A DNA stretch of 64,000 nucleotides from Chenopodium formosanum. Taxonomy: Eukaryota; Streptophyta; Magnoliopsida; Caryophyllales; Amaranthaceae. Within the stretch, counting starts at the first letter, position 1, and each line of letters begins with the position of its first letter. The stretch is taken from the NCBI GenBank assembly GCA_024500155.1, contig CM044858.1, positions 36,747,786-36,811,785 of the forward strand, in the 5' to 3' direction. The translations under genes were made by a program, and so were the position numbers. Under the pieces are notes generated by a model, which was not told where the DNA came from, did not search any database, and worked only from the letters and a program-made list of their open reading frames with translations. Shown here one piece after another: positions 44,590-56,200 of the stretch.

Positions 44590-47219
44590 AGTGGATCGGT
44601 CTATATTTTGGATCGGCCCAGGAGATTAATTTTTTGACCAGTGTATAGCCGGTATACGGATACATTGAAAACGGGTGCCCGACAATGAAGACTGCGTGGG
44701 CCAATTAGAGTGCTGGTTCGTGGCCTTGCAAATTAAATGATTCATAAGGTAGTTAGCTAGTTAGAGTTTCTTTTCCTTAATTTTCCATCTCAATTTATCT
44801 ATCTTATCATCTTTTTCATCAATTCTCTCAACAATCGCCAGTAAAAAATTAACAAATAACAATCAACCATAAACAATCAATAAATCATGTACAACAACTC
44901 AATATCTCTATCAAGTGTTCATCCCAAATAACCTTCAAAATTAATCTCAAATTGATGTTTTGTTTTTTTTTTTTTTTTTTTTAAAAAATTATATAGTTAT
45001 TTTTAAAATTTATTGCATGATTAATTGTTTTGATGGCTACATCCCGTGATTTATCGAAGTCTAGTATACATTTTGTCAATTAATAATTTCTTTTAATTTT
45101 ATTTTCAGTAATAGAATGTACTGTATTTTCTAAATAAATCACTACGGTTACATGTAGGGGCGGATCAATGTTCAAGATAATTTGTAAAACAAATACTTGT
45201 TATAAATATTTGAAATTAAGATGAAAGACTAATAAGTTATTTAACATTAAATTAGTTAATATATGATATAAAATTGTTATTGATTTATCAATATCAATAG
45301 ATTTGTGTGTCAATAATGTCCAATATAATATATACGTAGTTTTATGTAATTTGTTAATTTATAAATAATTATAATATAATTTGTTTAATTTTGATTTAAT
45401 TTGTCAATTATGGAGCTATTCAACAATTGACCCTAAAACCAAGAGAAAAAGGAAGTGCATATTTTCTTATAGCCTCCTTGAAGCTGCCCTAAATCAGGGA
45501 AGAGATATGATAACCTTTGTATGGAGTACTTTTTATCAATTGTTGAAATCTTTTGCTCTTTGAATAATCATTTTAATTGTACGAATTATGATTGATTCAT
45601 TATCTTGCTTAATATCTTTGTCTCTTGTAGAAGTTATCTATTGTATTTAATTATATTATCAACTTGCATTAATAATTTATATACTTGTGCTATGTACTAT
45701 CGTGCAAAAATTGAACAAGTGTCTTGAACCAAGGAAGTGTTAGTCGAGAGAGCATGTTGTTTCTACAGCTAGACATAATATTCCTAAGGATAAAAAAAGT
45801 CAACTATTTGTATACTATAACAAATATTTGAGAAAATTAAACTGATGAGCAAGACATTATATCGAGGAGAAGCAATGGAGTTGTGAATGCTACACAAGTT
45901 TTATTACTCGTCTTGATAAGTCTAACAAGACTGATGTTGATAGAAAATTGGTCATTGAGTTAGAAAAAAATGAGTTCTTTGTGATTAGGTTCGCCATGTG
46001 GGATTATTTCTATCAAACAAGACGTTAAGAGAGCCGCGATTTTGTGTATGTGTCAAGTCCACCAGGATTAGAAGATAGAGATCGGAAGGCTGAATCTCAT
46101 TGTGTGGTTGTAACTGGGCAAAGGGTTCGAGAAGGTGATGGGTTGTCATTTAGGGAGTATCCGAACTCCAATATAAGTTCATTTCGCAATATTTCTGCTA
46201 TTCTAGAAGAGAAAATCTTAGGTCTTGGTCGGGTTGCCAAGGATTCTGTAGTGGTTGTTGTTGTTCCACATGATTGTTGTGTGAGCTGTGAAGGAGAATC
46301 TAGTCTTGTTCAACAAGAAGTGAGCAACCAAGAAGGGAAAGAAACATGAAATAGATAATACTTTTTTAGTGTTATAAATTATTGTGGGATTATGTAGTGG
46401 ATATGCTAAGTGATTTGATTTTTAAATAGGAATTCAGTACTTTTGTTAACTATAGAATTTTGTTGTAAACTATCAAAGTATCTTGTAATGGTAGTTATGT
46501 TCCTTACAATTTTCTCATTGATTGCACATTGTGTGCAAACTTAATTCAAATCAGGAATATATTTAAGTTCCTGTAGTCTTTCTCATTAAGCTCTTCTCTC
46601 AAGGGACCCTTTTCCTTGAATGGCTAGACGAAATATCTTTTTTGAAATGATAAAAAGAATTTGGCGTATTGTTGATACATCATTCTGTAGCAACAAGATA
46701 GTTTGGTCTTGCTGGTAAATATTGAGGTAGTCACTAATATTCTTCAATTTTTCGAGCTGATTCAGTTATTCAGGTAATGTTAAAGACACTCAATAAACCA
46801 TTAAATATTCCATTGTTCTAATATCATTCAATGTGACATGGTTAAAACTATCCTCAGCATTTAACCTGCTACAGCATAAAATTTCTTCTCAATATTAAGT
46901 CTAAAAGACCAATTCCTCTGTTATTCAAGCAGTTTAGGTTTCGGTGCTTCTTCCTTTTGTGGGTATCCAACATCAGAGATTAATAGATTATTAGCAATGA
47001 TGTCCTTTTCTTCGCTCTTTTTAATCCTTGTTTATCTTCTCACCTCATGTTTCATATGTTAGATGAGGTTTCTTCTTGTGATTGAAGTTTCATGTTTTCA
47101 TTGATGCTTGTTAAACCATGATACAAAGTAGTTAGTTTTGTGTTGCAGTCATCTAGCACGTTGACACAAGAACCCTGGAGTAAACTAACATGATTCAGGA
47201 TAAGTTTGATAACATAAGG
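44590..47219. other. Region without a recognised gene
   Basis: AT-rich to 45.7 kb. From 45700 to 46350 composition is more gene-like; a plus frame of 101 codons (46044-46349) has features such as SSPPGLEDRDRKAES and a hydrophobic VVVVVV run. No domain is recognised and upstream frames contain stops, so it may be a relic exon of a transposon or gene. Confidence 0.3.
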
Positions 47220-48801
47220 TCACACAACCGTCACGACGTGCTTCGGCACCTCTGTGCTATAGCCTATAGGCGTCAACCTGCGCCCCCCATTTGGCTCGTC
47301 TTGAAACCCGGACCAAGGAGTATGATATGTGTGCGAGTCAACGGGCGAGTAAACCCGTGCGTCGCAAGGAAGCTAATTGGCGGGATCCCCAAGCGGGTGC
47401 ACCGCCGGCCGACCTAGATCTTCTGAGAAAAGTTTGAGTGAGCTAGAACATACCTGTCGGGACCCGAAAGATGGTGAAATATGCTTGAGCGGGGCGAAGC
47501 CAAAGGAAAATTTGGTGTAGGCCCAAAGCGATACTGACGTGCAAATCGTTCGTCTGACTTGGGTATAGGGGAGAAAGAATAATCGAACCGTCTAGAAGCT
47601 GGTTCCCTCCGAAATTCCCCTCGGGATAGCTGGAGCTCATTCGCGAGTTCTATCGGGTAAAGCTAGTGATTAGAGGCCTTAAGGGCGCAACACCCTCGAC
47701 TTATTCTCAAACTTTGAATAGGTAGGACAACTCGGCTGCTTTCTGAGCCGTGCCATAGAATCGAGACCTCCAAGTGGGCCAACTTTGGTAAGTAGAACTG
47801 GTGATACGGGATGAACCGGAAGCTGGGTTATGGTACGGTGCCTAACTACGTGCTAACCTAGATCCCACAAAGGGTATTGGTTGATTAAGACAACAGGACG
47901 GTGGTCATGGAAGTCGAAATCCTCTAAGGAGTGTGTAACAAATCACCTACCGAATCAACTAGCCTCGAAAATAAATGGCGTTGAAGCGCGTGACCTAAAC
48001 CCAGCCATCGGGGCAAGTTCCAGGCCCTAATGAGTAGGAGGGCGCAGTGGTCACTGCAAAACCTGTGGCGTGAGCCAGGGTGGAGCGGCTGTTGGTGCAA
48101 ATCTTGGTGGTAGTAGCAAATATTCAACTGAGAACTTTGAAGACTGAAGAGGGGAAAGGTTCCATGTGAATGGCACTTGCATATGGGTTAGTCGATCATA
48201 AGAGACGGGGGAGGCTTATTTGATAGCGCGTTTCGCGCGAGCTTCGAAAGGGAATCAGGTTAAAATTCCTTGACTGGGACATGGCAGTTGACGGCAACGT
48301 TAGGATGTTTGGAGAAGTCAGCGGGAGCCTCGGGAAGAGTTATCTTTTCTGTTTAACAGCTTGCCCACCTTGGAATCGACTCAGTCGGAGGTAGGGTCCA
48401 GCGGCTGGAAGATCACCGCATGTTTTTTGGTGTCCGGTGCGCCCCTGGCGGCCCTTGAAAATCCGTAGGACCGAGTGCCGACCACGCCTGGTCGTACTCA
48501 TAACCGCATCAGGTCTCCAAGGTGAATAACCTCTAGTAGATGGAACAATGTAGGTAAGGGAAGTCGGCAAAATGGATCCGTAACTTTGAAAAACGATTGA
48601 CTCTTAGGGCTGGGCACGGGGGTCCCAGACCCGAACTCGTCGACTGTCGGTGGACTGCTTGAGCTGCTTCCGTGGTGAGAGCGGGTCGTCGCGTGCCAAC
48701 CGGGGGAGGACTGGGAACAGTCCCTTTGGGGGACTTCCCCGGGTTTCGAACAGTCAACTCAGAACTCGTACGATTGTTTAATTAAAACAAAGCATTGCGA
48801 T
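47220..48801 (+). rRNA. Nuclear 25S rRNA fragment, decayed (pseudogene)
   Basis: About 1.6 kb matches an internal segment of plant 25S rRNA. Landmarks include TCGGGACCCGAAAGATGGTG (47458), CGTGCAAATCGTTCGTCTGA (47540), TATCGGGTAAAGC, GGAAGTCGAAATCC (47910), GTTCCATGTGAATGGCACTT (48160), TTATCTTTTCTGTTTAACAG (48341), GGAACAATGTAGG (48542) and GTTTAATTAAAACAAAGCAT (48776). Differences from the conserved sequence are largely C-to-T or G-to-A, as expected from decay of methylated cytosines. About 15 bases are missing just before GTTTAATTAAAA. The 5' third and the 3' end of 25S are absent and no 18S, 5.8S or spacer is present. It is therefore an isolated, inactive insertion, not an rDNA array. The left border (about 47205-47280) is approximate; the right border is sharp. 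Confidence 0.93.
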
Positions 48802-49217
48802 CATTTGTTTTTAGTACATAAAAATATATAAGATAGTCGTATGAGTTTTTTTTAGATTCGTTTTACTCTATATAACGCATAATCAAAATTTGATACTCCC
48901 TCTGTTTTTTTATATGCATCAGTTTGACCGACACATTTGCTGAGACGTTACTTTGACTATTAATATCTTTAATTGTGCATTAGTAAAAATTGTAACAAAA
49001 TTATATTATGAAACTACACATTATGACAAATCTAATGATATATTATATAATAACATTTATTTATTTTTTTAGAGGTGAAAAATTTAAGTCAACCATGATA
49101 TGTAAATAGTGCAATTGTCATAGTGATGCATATAAAAAAAACGGAGGGAGTACTTTATTGGTAAAACAAGATGAGATAATGCATTGAAAAATTTGAAATT
49201 AGAAGGGTTGCAACTTA
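48802..49217. repeat. Second copy of the 37631-37740 repeat, with a Stowaway inside
   Basis: CATTTGTTTTTAGTACATAA ... CATAATCAAAATTTGA, then TA, the Stowaway, TA, then CTTTATTGGTAAAACAAGAT. Similarity to the 37.6-kb copy starts at the base where the rRNA match ends. Confidence 0.85.
48896..49150. mobile_element. Stowaway MITE, 255 bp, with an empty-site counterpart in this window
   Basis: CTCCCTCTGTTTTTTTATAT and TATAAAAAAAACGGAGGGAG are inverted; TA lies at 48894-48895 and 49151-49152. The uninterrupted sequence GATACTTTATTG at 37709-37720 shows the site before insertion. Confidence 0.93.
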
Positions 49218-49426
49218 TTTACTGATAAGTGTTTTATTTGTCCACTTATCATGGTATTTTGTTGTCATTTTCCCCTCTTTACCCCCCCTTTCCGACTCCT
49301 TTTTGTGTATGATTACAACTTTTGGCTTCCCCGTTCCTTTTTATGTGTGTGTTCGTGTTTGTAGATGCAAGGAGAAATTGGTCATATAGCATGAACATGA
49401 AGAACTATATTGGAAGCAAAGCACAA

Positions 49427-49658
49427 GAGGAGAGGGCGTGCAACCCCTTAGGAGAGGGCGCTCCTACCCCAAGCGCCACAATCTGCCTCTCTTTATTCCC
49501 AACTAGGAGAGGGCGTGCACCATAGTAGGAGCGGGCGCTCCTCCCTGATCTTCCACAAACTGCCTCAAATCGCTGCAGGAGGAGAGGGCGCGCAAGAGAC
49601 AGGAGAGGGCGCTCCAGCCTGAGGAGCGGGCGCTCCTCTATGTAGGAGCGGGCGCTCC
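49427..49658. repeat. GGAGCGGGCGCTCC palindrome cluster in the solo LTR
   Basis: Eight copies of GGAG(A/C)GGGCG, several completed to the palindrome GGAGCGGGCGCTCC, begin near 49430, 49451, 49506, 49528, 49581, 49602, 49623 and 49645. They lie 50-280 bp upstream of the LTR TATA box, a place for enhancer-like sites. Confidence 0.8.
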
Positions 49659-50326
49659 TACATGCAGACCCGACTTTTTGGGCGGATTTTACAATGTTAT
49701 TTCGGGGTGTATAAATACTACCCTTGGCTTCAGTTTTCTGCATCTTCTTCCTTGGAGAAGATCACCTTCTTCCCTTTAGTCTTCTTAGGCCCTTAACTCT
49801 CTAAACTCTTATTAATTAGCTTAGTTTCTCTCAAACTCTATCATTGAAGTAGATATATTGAAGTTTGTATTCTTCCTTTCAACATTTTCTCAACCTTGAA
49901 GCTTCATTAATAATCTCTTTCCTCTATCCCTTACTCTTTATTTTCTGTTTTTAATTCCTTGAATTGTAGATTTCTCTCTTAATCTTGGTTAATTGTTGTT
50001 GCATGTTCAATCTACTTTGTTCTTACTACTCTCTTCAATTTGTTAGATTAATTTTGAATTTAGATATTGTTGTTAGAATGTTCTTCACCATGTTTAGTGA
50101 GTAGTTTCTTAACTAGGGGTTGGGTGGAGACCCAACCAAGCCATGGGTTAATTGATGTTTGTGTTTGCATGTTCATTTTGGGTTGATGATTGATTGTTAA
50201 AGAATTGGTTAATTGCATGTGTAATTGGATGGCCACTTATTGCTCATGTATTCACTTCTATGCTTGCATTGAAAGATGAGGTCTAGATGTGAGTTATTTC
50301 TTGTATGATTATGCTAAATTCCTCTT

Positions 50327-50800
50327 GATTACGGTTCCTTGTTTGGATGATGTAGTAGTCTTAGTTGCGGTAATTAGGTGAGAAATCCCAATTATTTGTG
50401 CCTTAGTACTATCTCGAACCGATCGAAAGACAAACCCGAGTTAGTAGTCTACTTCCCATCGTTAAAACTTGGTTGGCCTATCTTGTTAGTCGAGTTTAGT
50501 TTAGGAATGCTTAGTGTTGTAGTTTCGAGAGAAGTGAACCTTTTCTTGTATGATTAAACCGAATTTTTATCTTGATTACGGTTCCTTGTTTGGATGATGT
50601 AGTAGTCTTAGTTGCGATAATTAGGTGAGAAATCCCAATTATTTGTGCCTTAGTACTATCTCGAACCGATCGAAAGACGAACCCGAGTTAGTAGTCTACT
50701 TCCTATTGTTAAGACTTGGTTGGCCTATCTTGCTAGTTGAGTTTGGTTTAAGAATGCTTAGTGTGGTGGCTTCGAAAGAAGACAATGTTGAGTGCCCTTT
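50327..50800. repeat. 247-bp tandem duplication inside the solo LTR
   Basis: GATTACGGTTCCTTGTTTGG ... AGGAATGCTTAGTGTTGTAG at 50327 repeats at 50574 with few changes. It lies downstream of the TATA box, so it would be transcribed. Confidence 0.85.
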
Positions 50801-51093
50801 CTATCACCCAAATTTGTGTACATGCTTGCCTATTGTTTTGATTCATTGGTTTGGTTGGTGTCGATTCCCATTTCCCCCTAGTGTTTGTCTCCATATAGTA
50901 GTTATTTAATCAAACCTCCCATTTGTGACCGAACTAGATTACAACCGTTTCATATTCTCGGTGTACTCATACCCATTCCCTGTGGATACAATCCTTTACT
51001 TGCCCTAGACTTGTCTTAGGTTAGTTTAGGTAGAAATAGTGTTTGGCTTGAGGGTGATCGTCCAACGACCGATTATATCCTCCTACCATTTAC

Positions 51094-51450
51094 CAGGTAA
51101 TTCCTGAGCTATGCTCGATTTTTAAGATATTGATAATTGAAATATATAAGTTCTAGAGAAATATAACACAATAGTCAATAATAATAATTGTCTTCAAAAA
51201 AAATTATCATAATACCTAATATATAAAGCTAAACTTTTAGCCATGCCACGAGAGAGTGACACTTGGCGTTCCAGTTTTTCGCCAAATGTCACGCCACGTT
51301 GGCAATGTATAAAGTTTTTTTTGACACATATGATTTATTTGTTTAATAAAAAAATAGATAGATTTATAAGACTTTCTAGGATAAAAAAGTTAGTTATTGA
51401 CAAGGGGGGATCGGATTTCTGATCCTACGATGTTGAAGCAGATTGTTATT
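51094..51450. other. Gene-free stretch, possible Helitron-like start
   Basis: TATATAAAGCTAAACTTTTAGCC and GTGACACTTGGCG near 51220-51270 resemble Helitron-type starts, but no 3' hairpin end was found. Confidence 0.3.
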
Positions 51451-51469
51451 GATTACTAGAAGAATTTGT

Positions 51470-52735
51470 TTTTAGAAGAAGTAATACTCAAGCCCACAAG
51501 CTCTTAGAGAATTATTATCCCGAGATCAATTATTCTGATTGGGAGATGATCAACCAGTCATTTGCTAACTGTGAAATCATTGCTGCAATCCAGAGTATGG
51601 ACCCATACAAGGCCATGGAACCCGATGGATTTCAACCGATTTTTTATCAAAATTTACAAAAACTTTGCATGCCCCCGGTTTACAATAATTTTATTGTACA
51701 TCGAACATTTTACGAAAAGTGACCCTTTTTTCTTACAAAAGTGATCCTTTTGTCTTATAAAAGTGACTCATTTTTTTTTTAACAAAAATGACTCCTTTTT
51801 TTTCACAAAAATGACCCTTTTTTCACAAAAAAATAAAAAATTAAGCTACATATGCAAAACAGAGTATCAAGATCAACAAAAATAAACACAAAATTAACAA
51901 TAGTCATGAAAAAAATAGTATAATCACTTAAACAAATCGAAATAATAAAGATCAACATAACAACAAAATCAATAAAAAATAAAACAAAATAAAAAAGAAA
52001 ATGTACATTCATTTAGATCAACTTCATCAGAAATTGGATTATTGAAGATCGACATCATGTAGCTAGCAACAAAATTACAAAAAACTACTGAAAAAAGGTC
52101 TGAAGAAAGATTGACATCATTGCTGGTGGGTGTGGGGGTGGTTGGTGGCCGCATTTAGATAAACTTCATCGATCAGATAAGTAGTCTCTTCTTCATTGCA
52201 TTTTTCATGAGTTAAAATTACTGAAAAAAGATGAAAGCAATCCAATTAAAATTTCAAACAATCAATAACAAAACTACAACATACTAGGATAAAGAAGGAA
52301 GAAAGCAAATTAAGAGTGAGAAAGCTTAGCTTGAATCACCGGAAAACGAAAAGGAAGAGAGGAGAGAGAAAAGTAATGTTATAATTGTGGGTGAAATTTT
52401 TTTTCCTCGTATGAAGGAGGGAAAACTTTCCTCTTTCATAGTTCCATACAATAAATAGTGTACACCAGATTTTTTCAAACATTTGTGCAAAACTTATGAC
52501 ATTAATTAATCCAAGTGTAATCAATTCGGTGATAGATATTTTAGCAGGGAAGTCGTTTCCAGAAGGTTTTAATGATGCCTTTCTTGTTCTCATACTGAAG
52601 ATGGATATTTCGGAGAAGGCTAATCATTTCCGACCAATTGAGTTATACAACATAACGTACAAGATTGTACCACTTTCTATGTTGCTATCAATAAAAAAAT
52701 TGCACATATATATTTTTTTAATATAGGTTATGGGG
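51470..52735 (+). pseudogene. LINE reverse-transcriptase relic, split by an insertion
   Basis: The left part reads EIIAAIQSMDPYKAMEPDGF then QPIFYQ (51578-51650), the plant LINE pattern xxMGPxKAPGPDGFQPxFYQ with the central Pro-Gly partly lost. The right part reads ILAGKSFPEGFNDAFLVLIL then KMDISEKANHFRPIELYNIT (52538-52660), matching the family segment around LNDTLIVLIPK and FRPISLCN. The missing middle corresponds to about 800 bp of unrelated inserted sequence. No intact frame remains. Confidence 0.78.
51673..52469. mobile_element. TIR element inside the LINE relic
   Basis: CCCCGGTTTACAATAATTTT at the left and the complement of CAATAAATAGTGTACACCAG at the right form an imperfect inverted repeat, extended by GTACATCGAAC/GTTCCATAC. 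The interior includes GTGACCCTTTTTT repeats (51718-51830). Superfamily unresolved (possibly Mutator-like); the target duplication is not clear. Confidence 0.6.
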
Positions 52736-52859
52736 TACCCTATAGGTTCCGATTCCAATATATTGAGAACCAGTTGCAGACTCTGTTGCAACAAGTTATC
52801 CATTTTACCAATTGAAATCGAAACCTCTTGTATAGTTTCCCGTTTTGAAACTTGCAATT

Positions 52860-53680
52860 CCTAACAGGTTTTTGTTCTGATCAAGGTACCCTGATTTTTT
52901 TCTCACCCCTAAATACTAAACCTGGGAAAATAATAAAACTCACTTTCTCTCTTTTCTTTTCTAGAACAATCCCATCAACCAAGCAAAGCGTTAGGGTTAT
53001 CAGTTATCTTGGTGGGAGAGGTATTAGTTTTCCCTCCATCAATTAGTATTATATACTCCTGGTGTACTATGGATTATCGTACTCCTTACACAATATATGA
53101 GTTATTTTGCGTACACTTTATGTTATTTTGTTTAAATGTCGTGTTATTTTGTTACAACAATATGTTATTTACTTATTTCTTACTTCAACTTCAACTCATG
53201 CTATTTTTAATTTACATCAAATAACATGTACTTATTTAAAAATAACATATATATATATAAATTGAAATAATAATAAATTCATATCAAAATAACATTAGCA
53301 GTGTTGAGTTTCAATGCATCGTGAAGAGAATTAAACACTTTAGAAGATACTAAATTTTTGGACATAAACACATTTAAACCCTTAAATTACCTTCAAATCA
53401 ATTGATTTTTAAAAAACTCAGAAAATTAGAAGAAGAAAAGAGGAGTAAGAAAGTGTGTTTGATTTGAGTTGGAGTAGTGAGAGGAAGAGAAGGTGAGTGA
53501 GAGTGTGGTTGATTCTTAAAAAACACAGAAAATTGGAAGAAGAAAGGAGAGAGAAAGTGTATGATTTTGAGTTGAAGTAGCTGAGAGGAAGAGAGAGTTA
53601 GTGCGGGAGAAAGATGAATGAGAAAAAGGGCGAATAACATAGATGTATTAAAAGTAACATATATACGGGGAAGCCCCCAT
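52860..53680. other. AT-rich sequence with TGTTATTTTG and AGAGAGGAAGAGA repeats
   Basis: 53090-53300 carries repeated ATGTTATTTTG words. 53410-53620 contains a two-fold repeat of AAAAAACTCAGAAAATTAGAAG/GAGTGAGAG. No gene seen. Confidence 0.4.
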
Positions 53681-54283
53681 TCATCTTGGAGATAAACATT
53701 TTTTGTTTATCTAGTGGCAATTTGGTGAATTTTGGCAACAGTAAAATGTGACACATCATGTACTTGCAATATGGCCACGTGTGATGGAAGATGCAATATT
53801 AACGTCGTTAATTCACCTTCTTCCTCCTCTAAACCAGCTTCACCTTCTTCCTCATTTTATCTCCAACAACACCACCAACAACTACATGAACAGGTCGACC
53901 ACCATCTTCAAATTTGCCAAAACCAACACCAACAATAATGAGTAGGTCGACCACCACCAATTTCGGCGGCAAAGCCGCCTGAATCAAACGAAAACCCTAT
54001 TAAAATATGGTGAAATATAGGGCATGGTTAACCCTAAAGGGTAGGGTATGTAATCTACTTCCAATTTTCCATTGTAGCTAGTCAATTCTCCATTGAAGTT
54101 CATCAAATTTGTGTGATGAAGGAGAGAGAATGGTGATGTTAATGGAGGAGATGGAGAACGGCGTTAACGAAATATGTTTGGGGTTAACCTGGAAATTACA
54201 CTAATACCCTCAACCTATAAAGTGCAAAGACCAATATAACCCTGGATAAACATGAATTGTTTTATTGTTTATCATGAAGATGA
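53681..54283. mobile_element. Probable TIR element, about 600 bp
   Basis: TTCATCTTGGAGATAAACAT at the left and the complement of TTTATCATGAAGATGAACTT at the right are imperfect inverted repeats, with further GTTTATC words in both. The frames inside (53732-53945) are low-complexity and not coding. Confidence 0.5.
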
Positions 54284-54419
54284 ACTTGTATTTTCCCTTC
54301 CTATATACAATTTGAAATAATAAAAAATTAACATCAAAATAACATGAGTCTTATAAAATCCATGGTACTCCATGAGTGATAGAAATTGCGATAAACCCCT
54401 AACTTCCCGTTTCTTCTGC

Positions 54420-56200
54420 ATTTCATTCCTGATTTAATTTTCTCATATTATTGATTGAATTCTGCGAATTCTCAAACGATTCTTGCGAATTGCAATATGA
54501 TTCACCAATTTCAATCAAAACAACAATTTGATTACCCTTATTCTTATCGAACTTTTACACGATTTTTTGAGACCATTTTCCAAACAAAACAACATCTTGA
54601 TGATTTCCGAAATTGCTACAAATTCATCATATTTGATTGTTGCAATTGTTATTTCAAACTTGTAGTAGTTGGTTTGCAATTGATCAATTGAAGAAGCAAT
54701 AAAACGAAATGTCTAGCTTGGTGTACTCAAGATGTTCGATGAAATGCTTGAACCAGTTGCACTATCAGAAGGAGCTTAATTTGGCAGAAAATGGAGGAAT
54801 GTTTTGGAGGTGCTTGGTAAGTTCCTGAAACTCAAATAATTCCTGTCTTATGATTCTTAATTGTTAAATTCTGCCATTCTGATTCTTTATTGCTTGAAAC
54901 TGATGAATAATTTGAACTTAAATTCCGCTTTTCAGTACTTCTTATTGTTTTTGGACACAGCACATTTGGTAATGTTTTAGTGGATATGTTAGAGATATGA
55001 GATATCGGAAAATATATATTTCATATCTCTAACAGGATATTTACGGTCTTTAGGGGGGGGGGGTGTTTGGCGCGGAGGGAGGAGGGCATGAATTCATCTA
55101 GTTATTAGTATGCTTAGCTTTTGACAGAATGCTAAAGCCAGAAATAACACTCCATTTGTAACCAGTATTCTTCCTGGAACTCTATCATAGGAGTAGTTCT
55201 GATTGTTAATGTATGAGTTTGTTTCTCGGGGAGGGTGTTGGCGCTGAGTTTGATGACTCAGAGCTACACTATGAGGGAAAAGCTAAGTCTGATGACCAGT
55301 AACTTATTGAGGTTAGAAACTTAGAATGGGATGAGCACATGGAGCTTGAGGCAATCAAATACAGTGTCACTGAAGGAGATGTTCTTAGACAAAAACCTGA
55401 ATTTAGGGACATGTACAAATACCAGATTTTTTATGTTACCATATTTGAGGGAGCGTATGTATCAGATTAGAGGCAGCCTAATGATGAAAGGCCGTAAATT
55501 CAAAGATGTCAATGTGAGAGAGGAATAAAAAATCTAGGGCGAGGCATTGTTTATTCAATGAGAGAGCTTACATGAAGTTTGTGGATTTGTCTGTGAGCGT
55601 AAAGCACACTTCACATAAGCAAGCAATATTGTTATGTTCGATTCAGATGCCTAAGGACCCAATGTTCTTAAAGAGTGACATGAAGCAAATCCATTTAGGT
55701 TGTGTCCATTGTTGATAGGTTCTAACACTAGTCTTCACACTGAGGATCCTAGCGCCTGTCTTTAAATCATTGCAGCCAGTTCATGGCTTCAATCATGTGT
55801 GGAAACCTTATACGACAGATTAATAGCAGAAAATTATCCAGTTAGTGAGTATCTTAGAATCCAAGATTGATGCCAACTGAGGTAAAGCAAGACATGAAGC
55901 ACATATCTGAGGCTGTAATTAGTTAAATGAAGAGTCAAAGAGCTAAGAACAAGTTTTTAAATACTGTCATGAGTCCTCATGACTCAGGATTCTAATGCAA
56001 AAACAATGTGGGATATTGAAACCCAATTGGTGTAATTAGATAAGTCTAACCTTGGAACTACATGACGGCACTTGAGAGTTGAGACCGAAGGACAAAAAGC
56101 TGTTTTTATTGTTTCTTCACATGCTTTTATATCTTGGAAAAAAACTTCAAAGAGTGTTGTAGGCCAAATATTGGGATAGATGGGGCATATTTTGTGTTTT
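54420..56200 (+). other. Decayed coding-like sequence, unrecognised
   Basis: An exon-like piece at 54709-54817 begins ATGTCTAGCTTG and ends CTTG|GTAAGT. It encodes MSSLVYSRCSMKCLNQLHYQ then a Cys-containing end MFWRCL, faintly like a GRF zinc finger. Further in-frame fragments at 55200-55460 (RNLEWDEHMELEAIKYSVTE) and 55570-55700 are broken by stops. This may be a dead host gene or transposon gene. No family assigned. Confidence 0.3.

Larger units (their letters stand above)
49223..51088 (+). mobile_element. Solo LTR, 1,866 bp, TG...CA with TTTAC duplication
   Basis: Begins TGATAAGTGTTTTATTTG and ends CCTCCTACCA. TTTAC occurs directly before (49218-49222) and after (51089-51093), a standard 5-bp retrotransposon target duplication. 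A TATA box (TATAAATA, 49710-49717) follows a GC-rich palindrome cluster. Neither a second LTR nor an internal region is present, so recombination between LTRs has removed the body. The CCCTGTGGATACAATCC-type motif near 50978 is common in plant Ty3/gypsy (Tat/Athila-type) LTRs, which suggests, but does not prove, that lineage. Confidence 0.85.

Noticed and set aside
48340..48757. Two minus-strand frames of about 75 codons
   Set aside because: They lie entirely within the 25S rRNA-derived segment and reflect its higher GC content.
47220..48801. Organelle DNA insertion (plastid or mitochondrial rRNA)
   Set aside because: The landmarks match cytosolic 25S rRNA, not organelle 23S/26S.
49427..49658. 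CRISPR-like repeat array
   Set aside because: Repeats are short palindromes with unequal spacing in a plant LTR; there are no cas genes and the genome is eukaryotic.
53732..53945. Two overlapping frames rich in Ser, Gln and His
   Set aside because: Low-complexity CAA/TCC runs inside a TIR element; no conserved domain.
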